A stretch of 64,000 nt of DNA from Sipunculus nudus (GCA_026874595.1 CM049317.1:78261415-78325414), one strand, 5' to 3'. Positions 27,736 through 37,944 are shown, counted from the first letter of the stretch. The notes: generated from the letters alone by a model not told the origin. A program made the numbers and translations.

Positions 27736-28038
27736 GTAAGTGTAGCGCATGCTACTCTTGACAAAACATAATTGGTAAATATTATTTCTTTTTAAGTTGT
27801 CACTGAGATGTATTTTTCTGAAAAAAAACTTATTCCAAGGCTTGAGCAGTGCAATCAATCTTTTGAAAACAAAAATCATTTCGGTTTAAAAGAGATTTAT
27901 GTGTGTATATATACGAGGCATAAATGCCTCACATTTATTACCAAAGCGTTGATACTTGGTTAAATTTGTAAAAATAGTACATAGCAGAATATGCAGTATT
28001 CTTGTACATTTTAATCGCTCTGGCAATTTATATTGTAG

Positions 28039-28152
28039 TTAATCCATTGAGAAGTCACCAGCATTTCAGATGTATGACCATGCGGCCGCGCTCCGGGAAA
28101 ATGTACGCAATACATTGTTTGAAAATGACAAAGGGAGTCATCTGTAGTCTTG
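28039..28152 (+). CDS. Gene 1 exon 3: second half of CTLD1
   Basis: Phase 1-1 exon of 114 nt with acceptor tatattgtag and donor CTTG/GTAACC. It encodes residues 98-135. It carries the remaining CTLD cysteines (FRCMTM, YAIHCL, VICSL) with C-x14-C-x7-C spacing. The canonical WND sits where YAIHC is found, so the Ca2+ site is missing. The same exon type, with GKMYA or DKMYA as a landmark, recurs at 4151 and 6935. A 95-bp duplication just downstream copies the end of this exon together with its donor. Confidence 0.85.
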
Positions 28153-28325
28153 GTAACCTTTCATGTTGTAACTTATTACGGCATTCTTGCTTTAACTCTA
28201 GTTGAATCTTGAATTCAATTATTTAAGAGGCATCATCTGTAGACTTGGTAACCTTTCATTTTTTTAACTAATTACGGCATTCTTGCTTTTACTCTAGTGG
28301 AATCTTGAATTTAAGTATTATAAAA
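28136..28325. repeat. 95-bp direct duplication spanning the exon 3 donor
   Basis: The block CATCTGTAGTCTTGGTAACC and following sequence (to GTTGAATCTTGAATT) recurs 95 bp later as CATCTGTAGACTTGGTAACC to GTGGAATCTTGAATT. A second copy of the last bases of exon 3 and its splice donor therefore lies at about 28247/28248. Confidence 0.9.
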
Positions 28326-28550
28326 AATAAATATGTCCTTTACACATTAATATTGACCGGACAATGAACGAAATTTCTACGATATAAAACACACTAAAAT
28401 TTTCAAGTATGACATGATTCTTCAAATTTATACCCCAATTATTATTACCTAAGATAATTTCTTAAATATATGTTTTTGTGCATCTAGTAACATTTTAGGT
28501 GCATTTTTTCTCGCAACCAATGGCCAGTCGCAGACATGCGTATATTGCAG
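28326..28550. other. Intron 3 remainder
   Basis: AT-rich intronic sequence. An alternative acceptor (attttag at 28492-28498) precedes the one used, but the frame after it runs to the used acceptor only with a shift, so it was not chosen. Confidence 0.5.
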
Positions 28551-28781
28551 GTTGCAGTGACTGTTCCAAATCGTCCTGTTTTGTGTACGATGGACAATGC
28601 TTTGAACCAGTGTGTGGAACAAAAGAAATAGATTGGTACTCTGCTGCTAGAATCTGCGAGACCAATTTCAGTAGCCTCGCGAACAATGTCCCTAATGGGC
28701 TACGTGTAAATGGTGACGGGGATTGTGACGACTACTGGATTGGTTTTACAAAGGAACGCTGGAAAAATGGCGAAAATTACT
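28551..28781 (+). CDS. Gene 1 exon 4: first half of CTLD2
   Basis: Phase 1-1 exon of 231 nt with acceptor tatattgcag and donor GTATGT. It encodes residues 136-212. It opens with a long-form CTLD start (CSDCSKSSCF), then CFEPVC, DWYSAARICE (W-x-x-A-x-x-x-C helix) and DYWIGFTK (WIG core), and ends at RWKNGENY. The extra cysteines at the start suggest a further disulphide beyond the basic four. One NFS sequon. A dead paralogue of this exon lies at 4491-4600. Confidence 0.88.
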
Positions 28782-29400
28782 GTATGTATTATATATAACG
28801 CATGACAATTATGCTATTCGTTCATATAATTTTATATTTTTAAAATTCATACTTTTATATTTAATAAATGAATATTTGTTTCAATGGCATTATGATCATT
28901 TTTTTTTACCGGATGCCTGGAATAGGTTACACACATTGGAATTTAACCCAGAATGTTTCCCTAAAATATTTGAAATGGTTTCATTGATATCAATATGTTT
29001 ACAAAACCATGGAATATACAGTAACCTTAATTATAAGCAAGTCTGTATTGACAACATGGTATTAACAAGAAAAGTTTATCTGTGGAACAATTTGGGTGTT
29101 TTCATAGCCTCTTGTATTTTGAATACCGGTAGATCATTCCAGAGAATTCTTAAAAGGACTGATGAATTTATCCAAATAATTGCTGTGTGAAAATGAAATC
29201 CGTCAAGATCTTTGATATTCGAGTATGGTAACTGTGTCTCACATACTTTCCAAATTATTGCGCTAACATCATTTATTCCTTATCAGTAACAGCGGTTAGA
29301 CTACAGTCGTGCGACTGTGTCAACGGTGCAGCGGTTAAACGGAGGAGATCAGGAACGCCTGCAATGTATAACCGCTGCATGAGAGGAATACTCATTATCC
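28782..29400. other. Intron 4, first part: no gene seen
   Basis: AT-rich intronic sequence. A 104-codon open frame at 28876-29190 has no domain and no splice partner in phase. Confidence 0.5.
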
Positions 29401-29411
29401 ATATATATATA

Positions 29412-29487
<76 letters not shown>
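29401..29487. repeat. (TA)n microsatellite in intron 4
   Basis: Nearly pure TA dinucleotides with one GTGTA interruption, directly followed by ACTCTGAAGAAAAACA and the hairpin at 29506. Confidence 0.95.
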
Positions 29488-29488
<1 letters not shown>

Positions 29489-29505
29489 TCTGAAGAAAAA
29501 CAAAA

Positions 29506-29645
29506 CTGTAAATTCACTACAGACTGTTTCATGGGATGCGACCCGATCATCAGGTGAATGTTGTTAGAATTTTAGAAACCATTCTAACAACATTCAACTG
29601 ATGATCGGGTCGCATCCCGTGAAACAGTCTATAGTGAATTTACAG
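29506..29645. mobile_element. Long inverted repeat (hairpin) in intron 4
   Basis: Two arms of about 63 bp mirror each other with very few mismatches. The left arm starts CTGTAAATTCACTACAGACT and the right arm ends AGTCTATAGTGAATTTACAG. The arms flank a loop of about 10 bases (tttagaaacc near 29570). Such structures come from foldback or MITE elements. The transcribed intron could form a long double-stranded stem. No target duplication is evident. Confidence 0.85.
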
Positions 29646-29742
29646 TGATTTTTTTTTTCATAATATATCCCTGTGATATATATATGTGTGTGTGTGTGTG
29701 TCATCAGGAAGAAGCCTATATTACATGTCCCTGTTACTCCAG

Positions 29743-30043
29743 TGACCAAGCATGGCTGGCTGGCCGGAAACTTTGACTATCCGACCGGTAACGATTATGA
29801 ACCACTACGCTGTGCCGTGATTTCTTTAGCAGCAGGTCAGATTAACTGGAACTTGTCTGATTGTTCTTTCCCCCATGGCACCTTCTGTATATCCCCCAAC
29901 AACAAAAATATGACGGTCGTCAGAGATGCATATTCACCGCAGTACTACTGGGTTGTTGCAATCTGCGTCATGTGCGTCCCAACTGCCATAGCTCTTGTCA
30001 CGGCCCTAATTGTGAACATCTACCGGTCCCATGCAACCAAAAA
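29743..30043 (+). CDS. Gene 1 exon 5: second half of CTLD2 and transmembrane helix
   Basis: The exon enters in phase 1 and leaves in phase 2, with acceptor tgtccctgttactccag and donor GTAAGA. It encodes residues 213-312. The CTLD2 second half shows PLRCAV, INWNLSDC and GTFCIS; the WND site is degraded to WNLSDC. After a short linker with an NMT sequon comes a hydrophobic run from WVVAICVMCV to TALIVNIY (about 281-304), then basic RSHATKK, giving type I topology. The open frame continues upstream to 29673, but phase 1 from exon 4 is met only by the acceptor ending at 29742. Confidence 0.85.
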
Positions 30044-30335
30044 GTAAGATTGGCTGTTCAATGCTAAACTTATAAAATATTTTGGCTGGTTATTTAACCA
30101 TCGCTTTTTATCACATATTTCTACAAGTTAAAGAAAAGAAAATTTATATAAATGCAAATCATTCATCAGGCGAAGAAAATCATTGGGTCGCCGATTATGG
30201 AATATGCACAGCTCATTCCTGTTTCCCTCTTTGAAGTTAATTTTTGATATCTTGGAATAATTGACATCTCTCCTCAATTTTATAAACATGGACAAAACAC
30301 AACCTCTGTGACAGAACTAGAAAATTACCTTTCAG
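30044..30335. other. Intron 5
   Basis: Short AT-rich intron ending in the acceptor attacctttcag. Nothing else seen. Confidence 0.6.
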
Positions 30336-30513
30336 GGTCTACATATTCCCTGTGAGAAGAAGCAGTAATATAAACCTGAGTCCACGTCCAACCCGTCACG
30401 CTCTACATAGCGGTCATACGTTCTTCGGGTCATCTTTTACCACCAGCACCTCCGGATCATTCCAGTCTCAATCTATTGACACCAGAAGGAGCGTGTGCAC
30501 CACGTGCGGACAG
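30336..30513 (+). CDS. Gene 1 exon 6: juxtamembrane part of cytoplasmic tail
   Basis: The exon enters in phase 2 and ends in phase 0, with donor CAG/GTGAGG. It encodes residues 313-372, rich in Ser, Thr and Arg (SSFTTSTSGSFQSQS) and so a likely phosphorylation region. It ends in RSVCTTCGQ, the first of two CxxCG pairs in the tail. The donor is the first unit of a 37-bp minisatellite that fills the following intron. Confidence 0.82.
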
Positions 30514-31272
30514 GTGAGGCTGGCATACGAATCATGTTCATATTTACATGACAGTTAAGGCTGGCATAAAAATCATGTCCATATTTACAAGACATGTGAG
30601 GCTGGCATAGGAATCATGTTCATATATACATGACAGGTGAGGCTGGCATACGAATCATGTTCATAATTACATGACAGGTGAGGCTGGCATACGTATCATG
30701 TTCATACATGGCAGGTGAGGCTGGCATACGAATCATGTTCATACATGACAGGTGAGGCTGGCATACGAATCATGTTCATACATGACAGGTGAGGCTGGCA
30801 TACGAATCATGTTCATACATGACAGGTGAGGCTGGCATACGAATCATGTTCATACATGGCAGGTGAGGCTGGCATACGAATCATGTTCATACATGACAGG
30901 TGAGGCTGGCATACGAATCATGCTCATACATGGCAGGTGAGGCTGGCATACGAATCATGTTCATACATGACAGGTGAGGCTGGCATACGAATCATGCTCA
31001 TACATGGCAGGTGAGGCTGGCATACGAATCATGTTCATACATGACAGGTGAGGCTGGCATACGAATCATGCTAATACATGACAGGTGAGGCTGGCATACG
31101 AATCATGTTCATACATGACAGGTGAGGCTGGCATACGAATCATGTTCATACATGACAGGTGGGGCTGGCATACGAATCATGTTCATACATGACAGGTGAG
31201 GCTGGCATACGTTTCATGTCCATATATTCATGACAGGTGAGGCTGGCACACGTATCATGTCCATACTTGCAT
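30514..31272. repeat. 37-bp minisatellite that repeats the exon 6 splice donor
   Basis: Twenty tandem units of about 37 bp, each starting GTGAGGCTGGCATACGAATC and ending in a variant of CATACATGACAG. The first unit starts at the exon 6/intron 6 border. Seventeen units keep the exact string CAGGTGAGG and one has CAGGTGGGG; units 2 and 3 are changed (CAGTTAAGG, CATGTGAGG). Early and late units are longer and more divergent, and middle units are nearly identical. Confidence 0.96.
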
Positions 31273-31453
31273 TAAGTCAGCTTAATAACTGTGTAACTAA
31301 CATGTATGAATGTTTGCATTTCACAAAAACTGTTTATGTAAACCAGTCTCATTAAAGCTAATCTTGGGACACTTTAACTCTCTGTTTATCATTGTACGAT
31401 GATGTAATGCCTTTAACTGTGATTTACTTTGGACGGGCAATTTGCCTAAACAG

Positions 31454-31801
31454 ATATCATTTTGTCCAAAGAGCAATGAAGACAATAATATTCACTACGA
31501 GAACATGTTGACGTCAGAGGTCACGAGATGTGGTGCATGTGGTCGCCTTGTAAAACCAAAGCGACCAGAGAAACCAAGACCAGGTCTGCCCAAACGTGCT
31601 CCAGAGCCGTCTGTGATGGCAATACAGAAATACTCTCCAGTGGCCAGTCTAAAATGGCAGGACGATTACGAGAATATGGCACGTGGACTGAAGACGATTC
31701 CTGCCAAGGAGCTACGTGTGGCAAATCTCTTGATAAACAACGAGCCTCGATCGCCGTCTAAAAGATGGATGGCGAACAGAAGGGTCGTCAGCATGATGTA
31801 A
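31454..31801 (+). CDS. Gene 1 exon 7: signalling tail with two YENM motifs
   Basis: Terminal exon of 348 nt including the TAA at 31799-31801, phase 0 after acceptor gcctaaacag. It encodes residues 373-487. Motifs: ISFCPK, HYENM at Y387, a second CxxCG pair (RCGACGR, C398/C401), proline-rich basic KPKRPEKPRPGLPKRAPEP, and DYENM at Y444. YxxM is the known binding form for the PI3-kinase p85 SH2 domain and YxN for GRB2 SH2; YENM satisfies both, as CD28 YMNM does. Proline-rich stretches of this kind bind SH3 domains. Signalling use is inferred. The last codons (VVSMM) lie inside the first unit of the following array. Confidence 0.85.
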   Translation: MSFCPKSNEDNNIHYENMLTSEVTRCGACGRLVKPKRPEKPRPGLPKRAPEPSVMAIQKYSPVASLKWQDDYENMARGLKTIPAKELRVANLLINNEPRSPSKRWMANRRVVSMM

Positions 31802-32760
31802 ACTATACTGTCATTTAAACAGCCGTCTTATGGCGTAAACTATTATAAAGAGAACCTGTTGTAGGGTGTAAAATAAATCATAAACAAGCGAGTCGTTGCC
31901 ATGGTGTAAACTATAGGGTAAACAGTAGTCGACAGGATGGTGTAAACATAGGGCAAACATGATAACCGCCTGTATGGTGTAAAATATTGTGCAATCAGTA
32001 AAGCCGTCACCATGCTGTAACATATACTGCAATTAGCAGAGTCATCAGCATGGGATGAATTATAGGGTTAATAGTTGAGTCGACAGGATAGTGTAAATAT
32101 ACTGTAAGCAGGATAACCGCCTGTATGGTGTAAAATATAGGGTGAACTGAAGAACCGTCAGCATGGTATGAAATATAGTGTAAACTTGATAACCGTCTGT
32201 ATGGTGTAAAATATTGTGCAATCAGTAAAGCCGTCACCATGCTGTAACATATACTGCAATTAGCAGAGTCATCAGCATGGGGTGAATTATAGGGTTAATA
32301 GTTGAGTCGACAGGATAGTGTAAATATACTGTAAGCAGGATAACCGCCTGTATGGTGTAAAATATAGGGTGAACTGAAGAACCGTCAGCATGGTATGAAA
32401 TATAGTGTAAACTTGATAACCGTCTGTATGGTGTAAAATATTGTGCAATCAGTAAAGCCGTCACCATGCTGTAACATATACTGCAATTAGCAGAGTCATC
32501 AGCATGGGGTGAATTATAGGGTTAATAGTTGAGTCGACAGGATAGTGTAAATATACTGTAAGCAGGATAACCGCCTGTATGGTGTAAAATATAGGGTGAA
32601 CTGAAGAACCGTCAGCATGGTATGAAATATAGTGTAAACTTGATAACCGTCTACAGGGTGTAAAATATTGTGCAATCAGAATAGTCCTCAGTATGGTGTA
32701 ACATTTACTGCAACTGGGAGGACCGTCTGTTTGGTGGTATTAATTATAGTCTAGACAGCC
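31784..32760. repeat. 3' UTR tandem array (about 38-bp subunits, 227-bp higher-order unit)
   Basis: Degenerate subunits built on CCGTCAGCATGGTGTAAA and TATAGGGTAAAC run from the last codons of gene 1 onward. From about 32,000 to 32,665 they form three copies of a 227-bp unit (shift 227 between 32007 and 32234 and again to 32461). The stop-codon context (CGTCAGCATGATGTAAAC) is itself a repeat unit. Confidence 0.9.
31872..31877 (+). promoter_or_regulatory. Possible gene 1 poly(A) signal
   Basis: AATAAA lies 71 nt after the stop codon, inside the 3' repeat region. It is the first canonical signal downstream of exon 7. Confidence 0.45.
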
Positions 32761-33540
32761 ATCATCGATTTAACAATTACTGTACATATAATGAAAAAAA
32801 AAACACGTTAAAGCACCTTCCGTTCTAGAGAGAGACAGAGACTCTGAAACCTATGTTTACTGGGGTCAACAACTTCCTCCTTCTTTGTGTATATGCCATG
32901 AAGATACAGCTGAGTAAACTCAGAGCAGGAATATTTGCCAGGTGATTATTTTCCATGATTCCCTTGAAAAATAAGTGGAGATAGATTGTTCACGTCATCA
33001 AGGGGTTTGGACATTTCAGAACATTCATTATGGTTCTCATGAATTCGCCATCATTATACGCTAATTTATTCTGGTATACATTGATATTTACTGTGACAAC
33101 GAAAGTAGTTTAGTTATCTCCTTTATCTTGCTTTTTCCGTTTATCGTGCGTTTATAATATATATATAGCAATGTTATATTTTAATAAGACGGGTATGATG
33201 AATTCCACATTCTACGTTGTCAGTCAGCATCACCACTGTAAACATAAACAAGGCCTACAGGCCTAATGCGAACCTGTGCAAAGTTTGGGAGTATGAATGG
33301 AGGTTTATTTTTTTAAATTTAATATTGATCCTTTTAAGTCCTGCATATCTACCTTAGTCATTATGATTTAAGCAAAATGGACATTTCGGACCTGCAAGTT
33401 TCAGACTAGAACATTTTAAAACTAGAATATGGGTAGTCGACAAGTGACTATGTGTATCCACAGAAATCAGAGTGGGACGGGTGAAGTGAGGCATGGATTA
33501 AGTGGCAAGGGGAATAGAATGAGGTGTGTTGCATATTAGC
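32761..33540. other. No gene seen
   Basis: AT-rich spacer with poly-A near 32792-32802 and a short TA run near 33158. The repeat field that follows has begun by about 33,540. Confidence 0.5.
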
Positions 33541-35310
33541 ATGGATGTCTGCAGCGTAAACCTGATTGTAGGTGGTGCCACCTGTCATAAAATCGAGAAA
33601 ATTGTCCAGGATGTATAAATCTGCAAAATTTCAGGTGGATAAGTCAAACCACTTCTGAGATATGAGTGATTTTATCCGAAGGCAGATGAACAGAGGGACG
33701 CTGTGCATAAGTGGTTGCAGGTGGCACCACCGGTTTTGCCTATGATGAAGAGCTATGTGTGATCTATACACAAGTAAAATTTTGGCCCAATCGGTCAAAC
33801 AGTTCCGGAGATATGAGCTTGGATGTCTGCAGAGTAAACGTGAATGTAGGTGGCGCCATCTGTCATAAAATCAAAAAGCTTTCCAGGATGTATAAACCTG
33901 CAAAATTTCAAGTGGATATGTCAAACCTCTGCTGAGGTATGATTGATTTTACACCAAGGCAGATGAACAGATGGATGCTGAGCACAAATAGTTGCAGGTG
34001 GCGCCACCAATTTGCCATTGATAAAAACTATGTGAGATCTATACACAAGTAAAATTTTGGCCCAATCGGTCAAACAGTTCCGGAGATATGAGCTTGGATG
34101 CCTGCAGAGTAAACGTGAATGTAGGTGGCGCCATCTGTCATAAAATCAAGAAATCTGTCCAGGATTTATAAACCTGCAAAATTGCAGGTGGAAAAGTCGA
34201 CCCACTGATGAGATATGAGTGATTTTATCCCAAGGCAGATGAACAGATGGACGCTGTGCAAAAATGGTTGCAGGTGGCGCCACCAGTTTTGCCTATAATG
34301 AAGAGCTATGTGAGCTCTATACACATCCAAAATTTTGGCCCATTTGGTCAAAAAGTTCCCGAGATATGAGCTTGGATGTCTGCAGAGTAAACCATGAATG
34401 TATGTGGCGCCACCTGTCCTTAATCAAGAAACCTGTCCAGGATGTATAAACATGCAAAATTGCAGGTGGATAAGTCAATCCACTGCTGAGATATGAGTGA
34501 TTTTATCCCAAGGCAGATGAACAGATGGACGCTGTGCATAAGTGGTTGCAGGTGGCGCCACCAGTTTTAGTGTATGTTTTAAAGCTATGAAAGGGCTACA
34601 TTTGTGTAAAATTTTAACCTGATCGGTCAAACGGTTCCCGGGATATGAGCTTGGATGTATGCAGAGTAAACGTGAATGTTGGTGGCGCCACCTGTCATAA
34701 AATTGAGAAAATTGTCCTGGATGTATAAACCTGCAAAATTTCAGCTGGATAAGTCAATCCACTGCTGAGATATGAGTGATTTTATCCCAAGGCAGATGAA
34801 CAGATGGACGCTGTGCATAAGTGGTTGCAGGTGGCGCCACCAGTTTAGTTTATGTTTTAAAACTATGAAAGGGCTACATTTGTGTAAAATTTTAACCTGA
34901 TCGGTCAAACGGTTCCCGAGATATGAGCTTGGATGTCTGCAGAGTAAACGTGAATGCAGGTGGCGCCACCTGTCATAAAATTGAGAAAATTGTCCTGGAT
35001 GTATAAACCTGCAAAATTTTAGGTGGATAAGTCAAACCACTGCTGAGATATGAGTGATTTTATCCCAAGGCAGATGAACAGATGGAGGCTGTGCAAAAAT
35101 GGTTGCAGGTGGCGCCATCATTTTTAGTGTATGTTATAAAGCTATGAAAGGGCTTCATTTGTGCAAAATTTTAAGCCTGATCAGTCAAACGGTTCCCGAG
35201 ATATGCGGGTTCATATGTGGAAACAGACGCACAAATGGACGCTGGGCAGCGAGGAAAGGTCAGAGGTCAACCAAAAATGAGGGCGCAGCAGTTCACATGT
35301 GACCTGAGGA
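33541..35310. repeat. Tandem field of about 280-bp units with GGTGGCGCCACC palindromes
   Basis: About six degenerate copies, each containing AGCTTGGATGTCTGCAGAGT, then TCCAGGATGTATAAACCTGC, then AAGGCAGATGAACAGATGG. Each unit has two copies of GGTGGCGCCACC or a one- to two-base variant, spaced alternately about 130 and 147 bp. Period measured from the GGATGTCTGCAG landmark: about 33545, 33822, 34098, 34374, 34650 and 34930. Confidence 0.88.
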
Positions 35311-36300
35311 TTAACCCAATTTGCTTAAAATGCTAACCAGGTTTTTTTCAAACAGTTGAAAGATATAGTTCCAATAATCTCGGAATTCTGCATCTAAACA
35401 TTGTGTCTAGATCTCTAGACGCTGTGTCTAGGCGTCTAGACACATTGCCTAGACACCCCCCCCCCCCCCCCGAGCCAGGTCAGTTGCCAAGGTGATGTCT
35501 GGACCCCACCTGTTTGTACTGAGTGACCTCTTGACTTGGATGCTGAAACTCAGCATGTTGTCAAATCTGTTTTCAAATCCAAAAGCCTTTTTCAATTGGC
35601 TACAGTGTTTTTTTTTTTAAACTGTATTTACCAAATCTATTCTTATAAAACTGGCAGAATCCTACCATAGAATAATTCTTGTAAAGTTTAAACCAATCAG
35701 CTTAACAGTTTCATCATAAATAAGTGTATAAGCAAGAAGAGTTTAAAATCACATTTTCGCTTGTAAAAAACACATCAATGTAAGTGGCGCCACCAATACC
35801 TCAAATCAGATATGACATATGTGACAAACATCGGTATAAAATTTGGTGATTATAGCTCTAGCCGTTTCTGAGATTTTAATTTTAGTGTGCTTTTTTGGAC
35901 AGATGACTAAGTTCAACCTCCCGTAACTCGGCCAAAAATCTCCGAACTTGAACAATTCGAACAACCTTGAGAGAGATTATTCCAGGGATCATTTCTGTGA
36001 AATATTGGACAATTTGGCTGGAAAGTTTCAGAGGAGAAGATTTTTAAAGGTTTTTAAGCTTTTTCTCTATAAAATCTTAATTAATGCAGATACCCAATAA
36101 AAAGCTCCAGGGCACCAAGTTTCACAGTTGACTAATTTTTACATGTAATTTGGAGCTGCTAGCTCCGACGGTTTCTGACTTACAGCCATGGACGGCGGAA
36201 AGCCAGCCCCGGACGGCTGACGGCGGACGGCTGACGATGGACGGACGACGCTGCGCCATCGCATAAGCTCACAGGTTCGCTAAAAACCTGGATGCAATAA
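35311..36300. repeat. Degenerate continuation of the repeat field
   Basis: Contains a poly-C run (35456-35470) flanked by AGACGC/TCTAGA palindromes, one more TGGCGCCACC copy near 35788, and a right end with GACGGACG-type short repeats and CTGCGCCATCGCATAAGCTC near 36250. The end block looks like the terminus of a dispersed repeat family. No coding exon was found. Confidence 0.55.
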
Positions 36301-36689
36301 ACCTGTCCGCAAAGGTTTCTAAGGATCAGGCTCATATCATCATATTAGAGTCAGGATTATTCAGAATATAAATGATAAATTTACAGTTATTCAGATTGAA
36401 ATCAGATTATAAGACCACGCGGACCGTGGAATTTCAGTTTTCTGCAGGATCTTCGATGATATCTTGATATATAAAGTCAATGGCTTTTAGTGTCATGTTG
36501 GTGATGAAATGTGTGATAGGTTTGACTTCTAAATGTACCGATCGATATCTCACAAATAGGTCCAGCACCAATTTAAAAAGTATCAGGGATAAAACACAGT
36601 AGCACTGCTGGGGAATATATAATCTCTTTTGCACCGGACAGTTAGGATTTTATAACAGTTGCTGTTAATTTTGTTACACAAGATTGTTG
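36301..36689. other. No gene seen
   Basis: Unique-looking AT-rich sequence. Confidence 0.45.
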
Positions 36690-36800
36690 GACGGAGCCTA
36701 GTGGTTAAGGCATTGGACTTCGGAGCTGTAATTCGCTCTAATGTCTCAACGACAGTTAATGACTTCTGGATTATTCCTAACCCCGTACATATAAAATCTG
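36690..36800 (+). repeat. tRNA-derived SINE-like element
   Basis: GGAGCCTAGTGGTTAAGGCA resembles a tRNA 5' half with a pol III A box. The expected B box is only weakly present (TAATTCGCTCT). No folded tRNA could be traced, so it is not a tRNA gene. Its length is uncertain. Confidence 0.38.
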
Positions 36801-37569
36801 AAATCCAGAAGGCTTAATAATAACATATCATTCTTATTATATGGATACCTTCATCCTCAGTCAATAGAGTGTTCCATGGACTTATCCTTATAAAAAATGG
36901 TTACACATTGACAACAAGCAGTCACACACCACAGGCTCCGCTGGGATCCTTTTTTTAAACCTAGGTAAAAAATTATTACGGTACAATAATTCCATATCAA
37001 GAATAAAGCGCCCCCTAATTCCAGCAAACAGCCGGGACAAAGAAAGGTCACATAGGGATAGCATCCTTTGAATTTTAAACATGTTACGGTGATTCAGATT
37101 ATCTAAAACATTAAATGCGTGCCCGTTTTGCGAACACTTCAAATAAATATTTAGTGGGGTCGACGCTGTGAACCTTTAGCTAGGCGTCTTCAGGAATCGG
37201 GTTAATATTTAATGGATGTTTAAGGACGGATGATTGATGATATAAAAAGGTATTCCTATAGGGGTGGGATGGCCATTGAGATAATTAATGTTATAATGGT
37301 GTTTACGGCTAAAATTACGTGTTCATAACATAAGGACTACCAAAGAGAAATTAAATCGAAACTGTTTATTACGCTTATTTATTCATTGGCATTAAGGTCA
37401 TTTTTAAGGTCTTAAGGTGCACGGTGCAATGCTTGCCCGGACAATAGAATCGGACCAAAATCTAAATATTACATTATTAATAGTCTAAACCTGCACCATA
37501 GAAACCTGTCATCCGATAGGCAAATGAGTTTATGTAATTTCCATCAAATTTTTTGGTTTATTATATATG
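36801..37569. other. No gene seen
   Basis: AT-rich spacer. Short overlapping minus-strand open frames (36857-37142) have no domain. Confidence 0.4.
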
Positions 37570-37720
37570 AAACCCTGCAGGGGCCTGGTCAGTCGAGTGG
37601 TAAAACGCTTGGCTTTCTCCGTTGGATTGTATTTGCGGTTTTTCCCCAGGTCCTTGGTTTTCGTCCAATTATAAAGACTACCGAACGCCACCATCTGAAT
37701 CATGGGGAAGGCCACGAATA
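37570..37720 (+). repeat. Second tRNA-like SINE fragment
   Basis: GGCCTGGTCAGTCGAGTGGT followed by AAAACGCTTGGCTT fits a tRNA-like head with an A box. The B box is degraded (TTGGTTTTCGTCC). It is unlike the 36690 element in detail. Confidence 0.35.
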
Positions 37721-37944
37721 ATTGTAATAACTATATGTACAATCCATGTAAAATAAGTTTATAATTTTATTTTGAGGGAACGCCCATACAAACGTTGTTA
37801 TCATCTTTTAACGGGTTACACGGTCCTACCCGGGACCCATCGAGGTGAACTTTTATTTCTCTAAGTGTGAGTTGATACATTGCCCTATCATAACTCCATA
37901 GCTCAATGTGTCATTAAAACTTTGCAAATACATATATATTCAAT

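Larger units (their letters stand above)
8525..31801 (+). other. CTLD gene 1: type I receptor with two C-type lectin-like domains (gene model)
   Basis: Seven exons join in phase into 1,464 nt: 8525-8588, 27508-27735, 28039-28152, 28551-28781, 29743-30043, 30336-30513 and 31454-31801. The predicted protein has 487 residues: signal peptide 1-17, CTLD1 about 22-135, CTLD2 about 136-263, membrane helix about 281-304, cytoplasmic tail 305-487. All ectodomain introns are phase 1 and each CTLD is split in two exons. N-glycosylation sequons (NLT, NKT, NQS, NFS, NLS, NMT) lie only in the ectodomain, which supports the topology. Typical Ca2+/sugar motifs (EPN or QPD, WND) are absent, so sugar binding is doubtful. 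Inferred role: cell-surface immune-type recognition and signalling. The weakest link is exon 1 to exon 2 across 18.9 kb. Confidence 0.75.

Noticed and set aside
32007-32467. Two identical 77-codon minus-strand open frames
   Set aside because: They are the same 227-bp repeat unit read twice.
36690-36765. tRNA gene
   Set aside because: An A-box-like head is present, but no B box consensus, anticodon arm or acceptor pairing could be traced; a SINE remnant is more likely.
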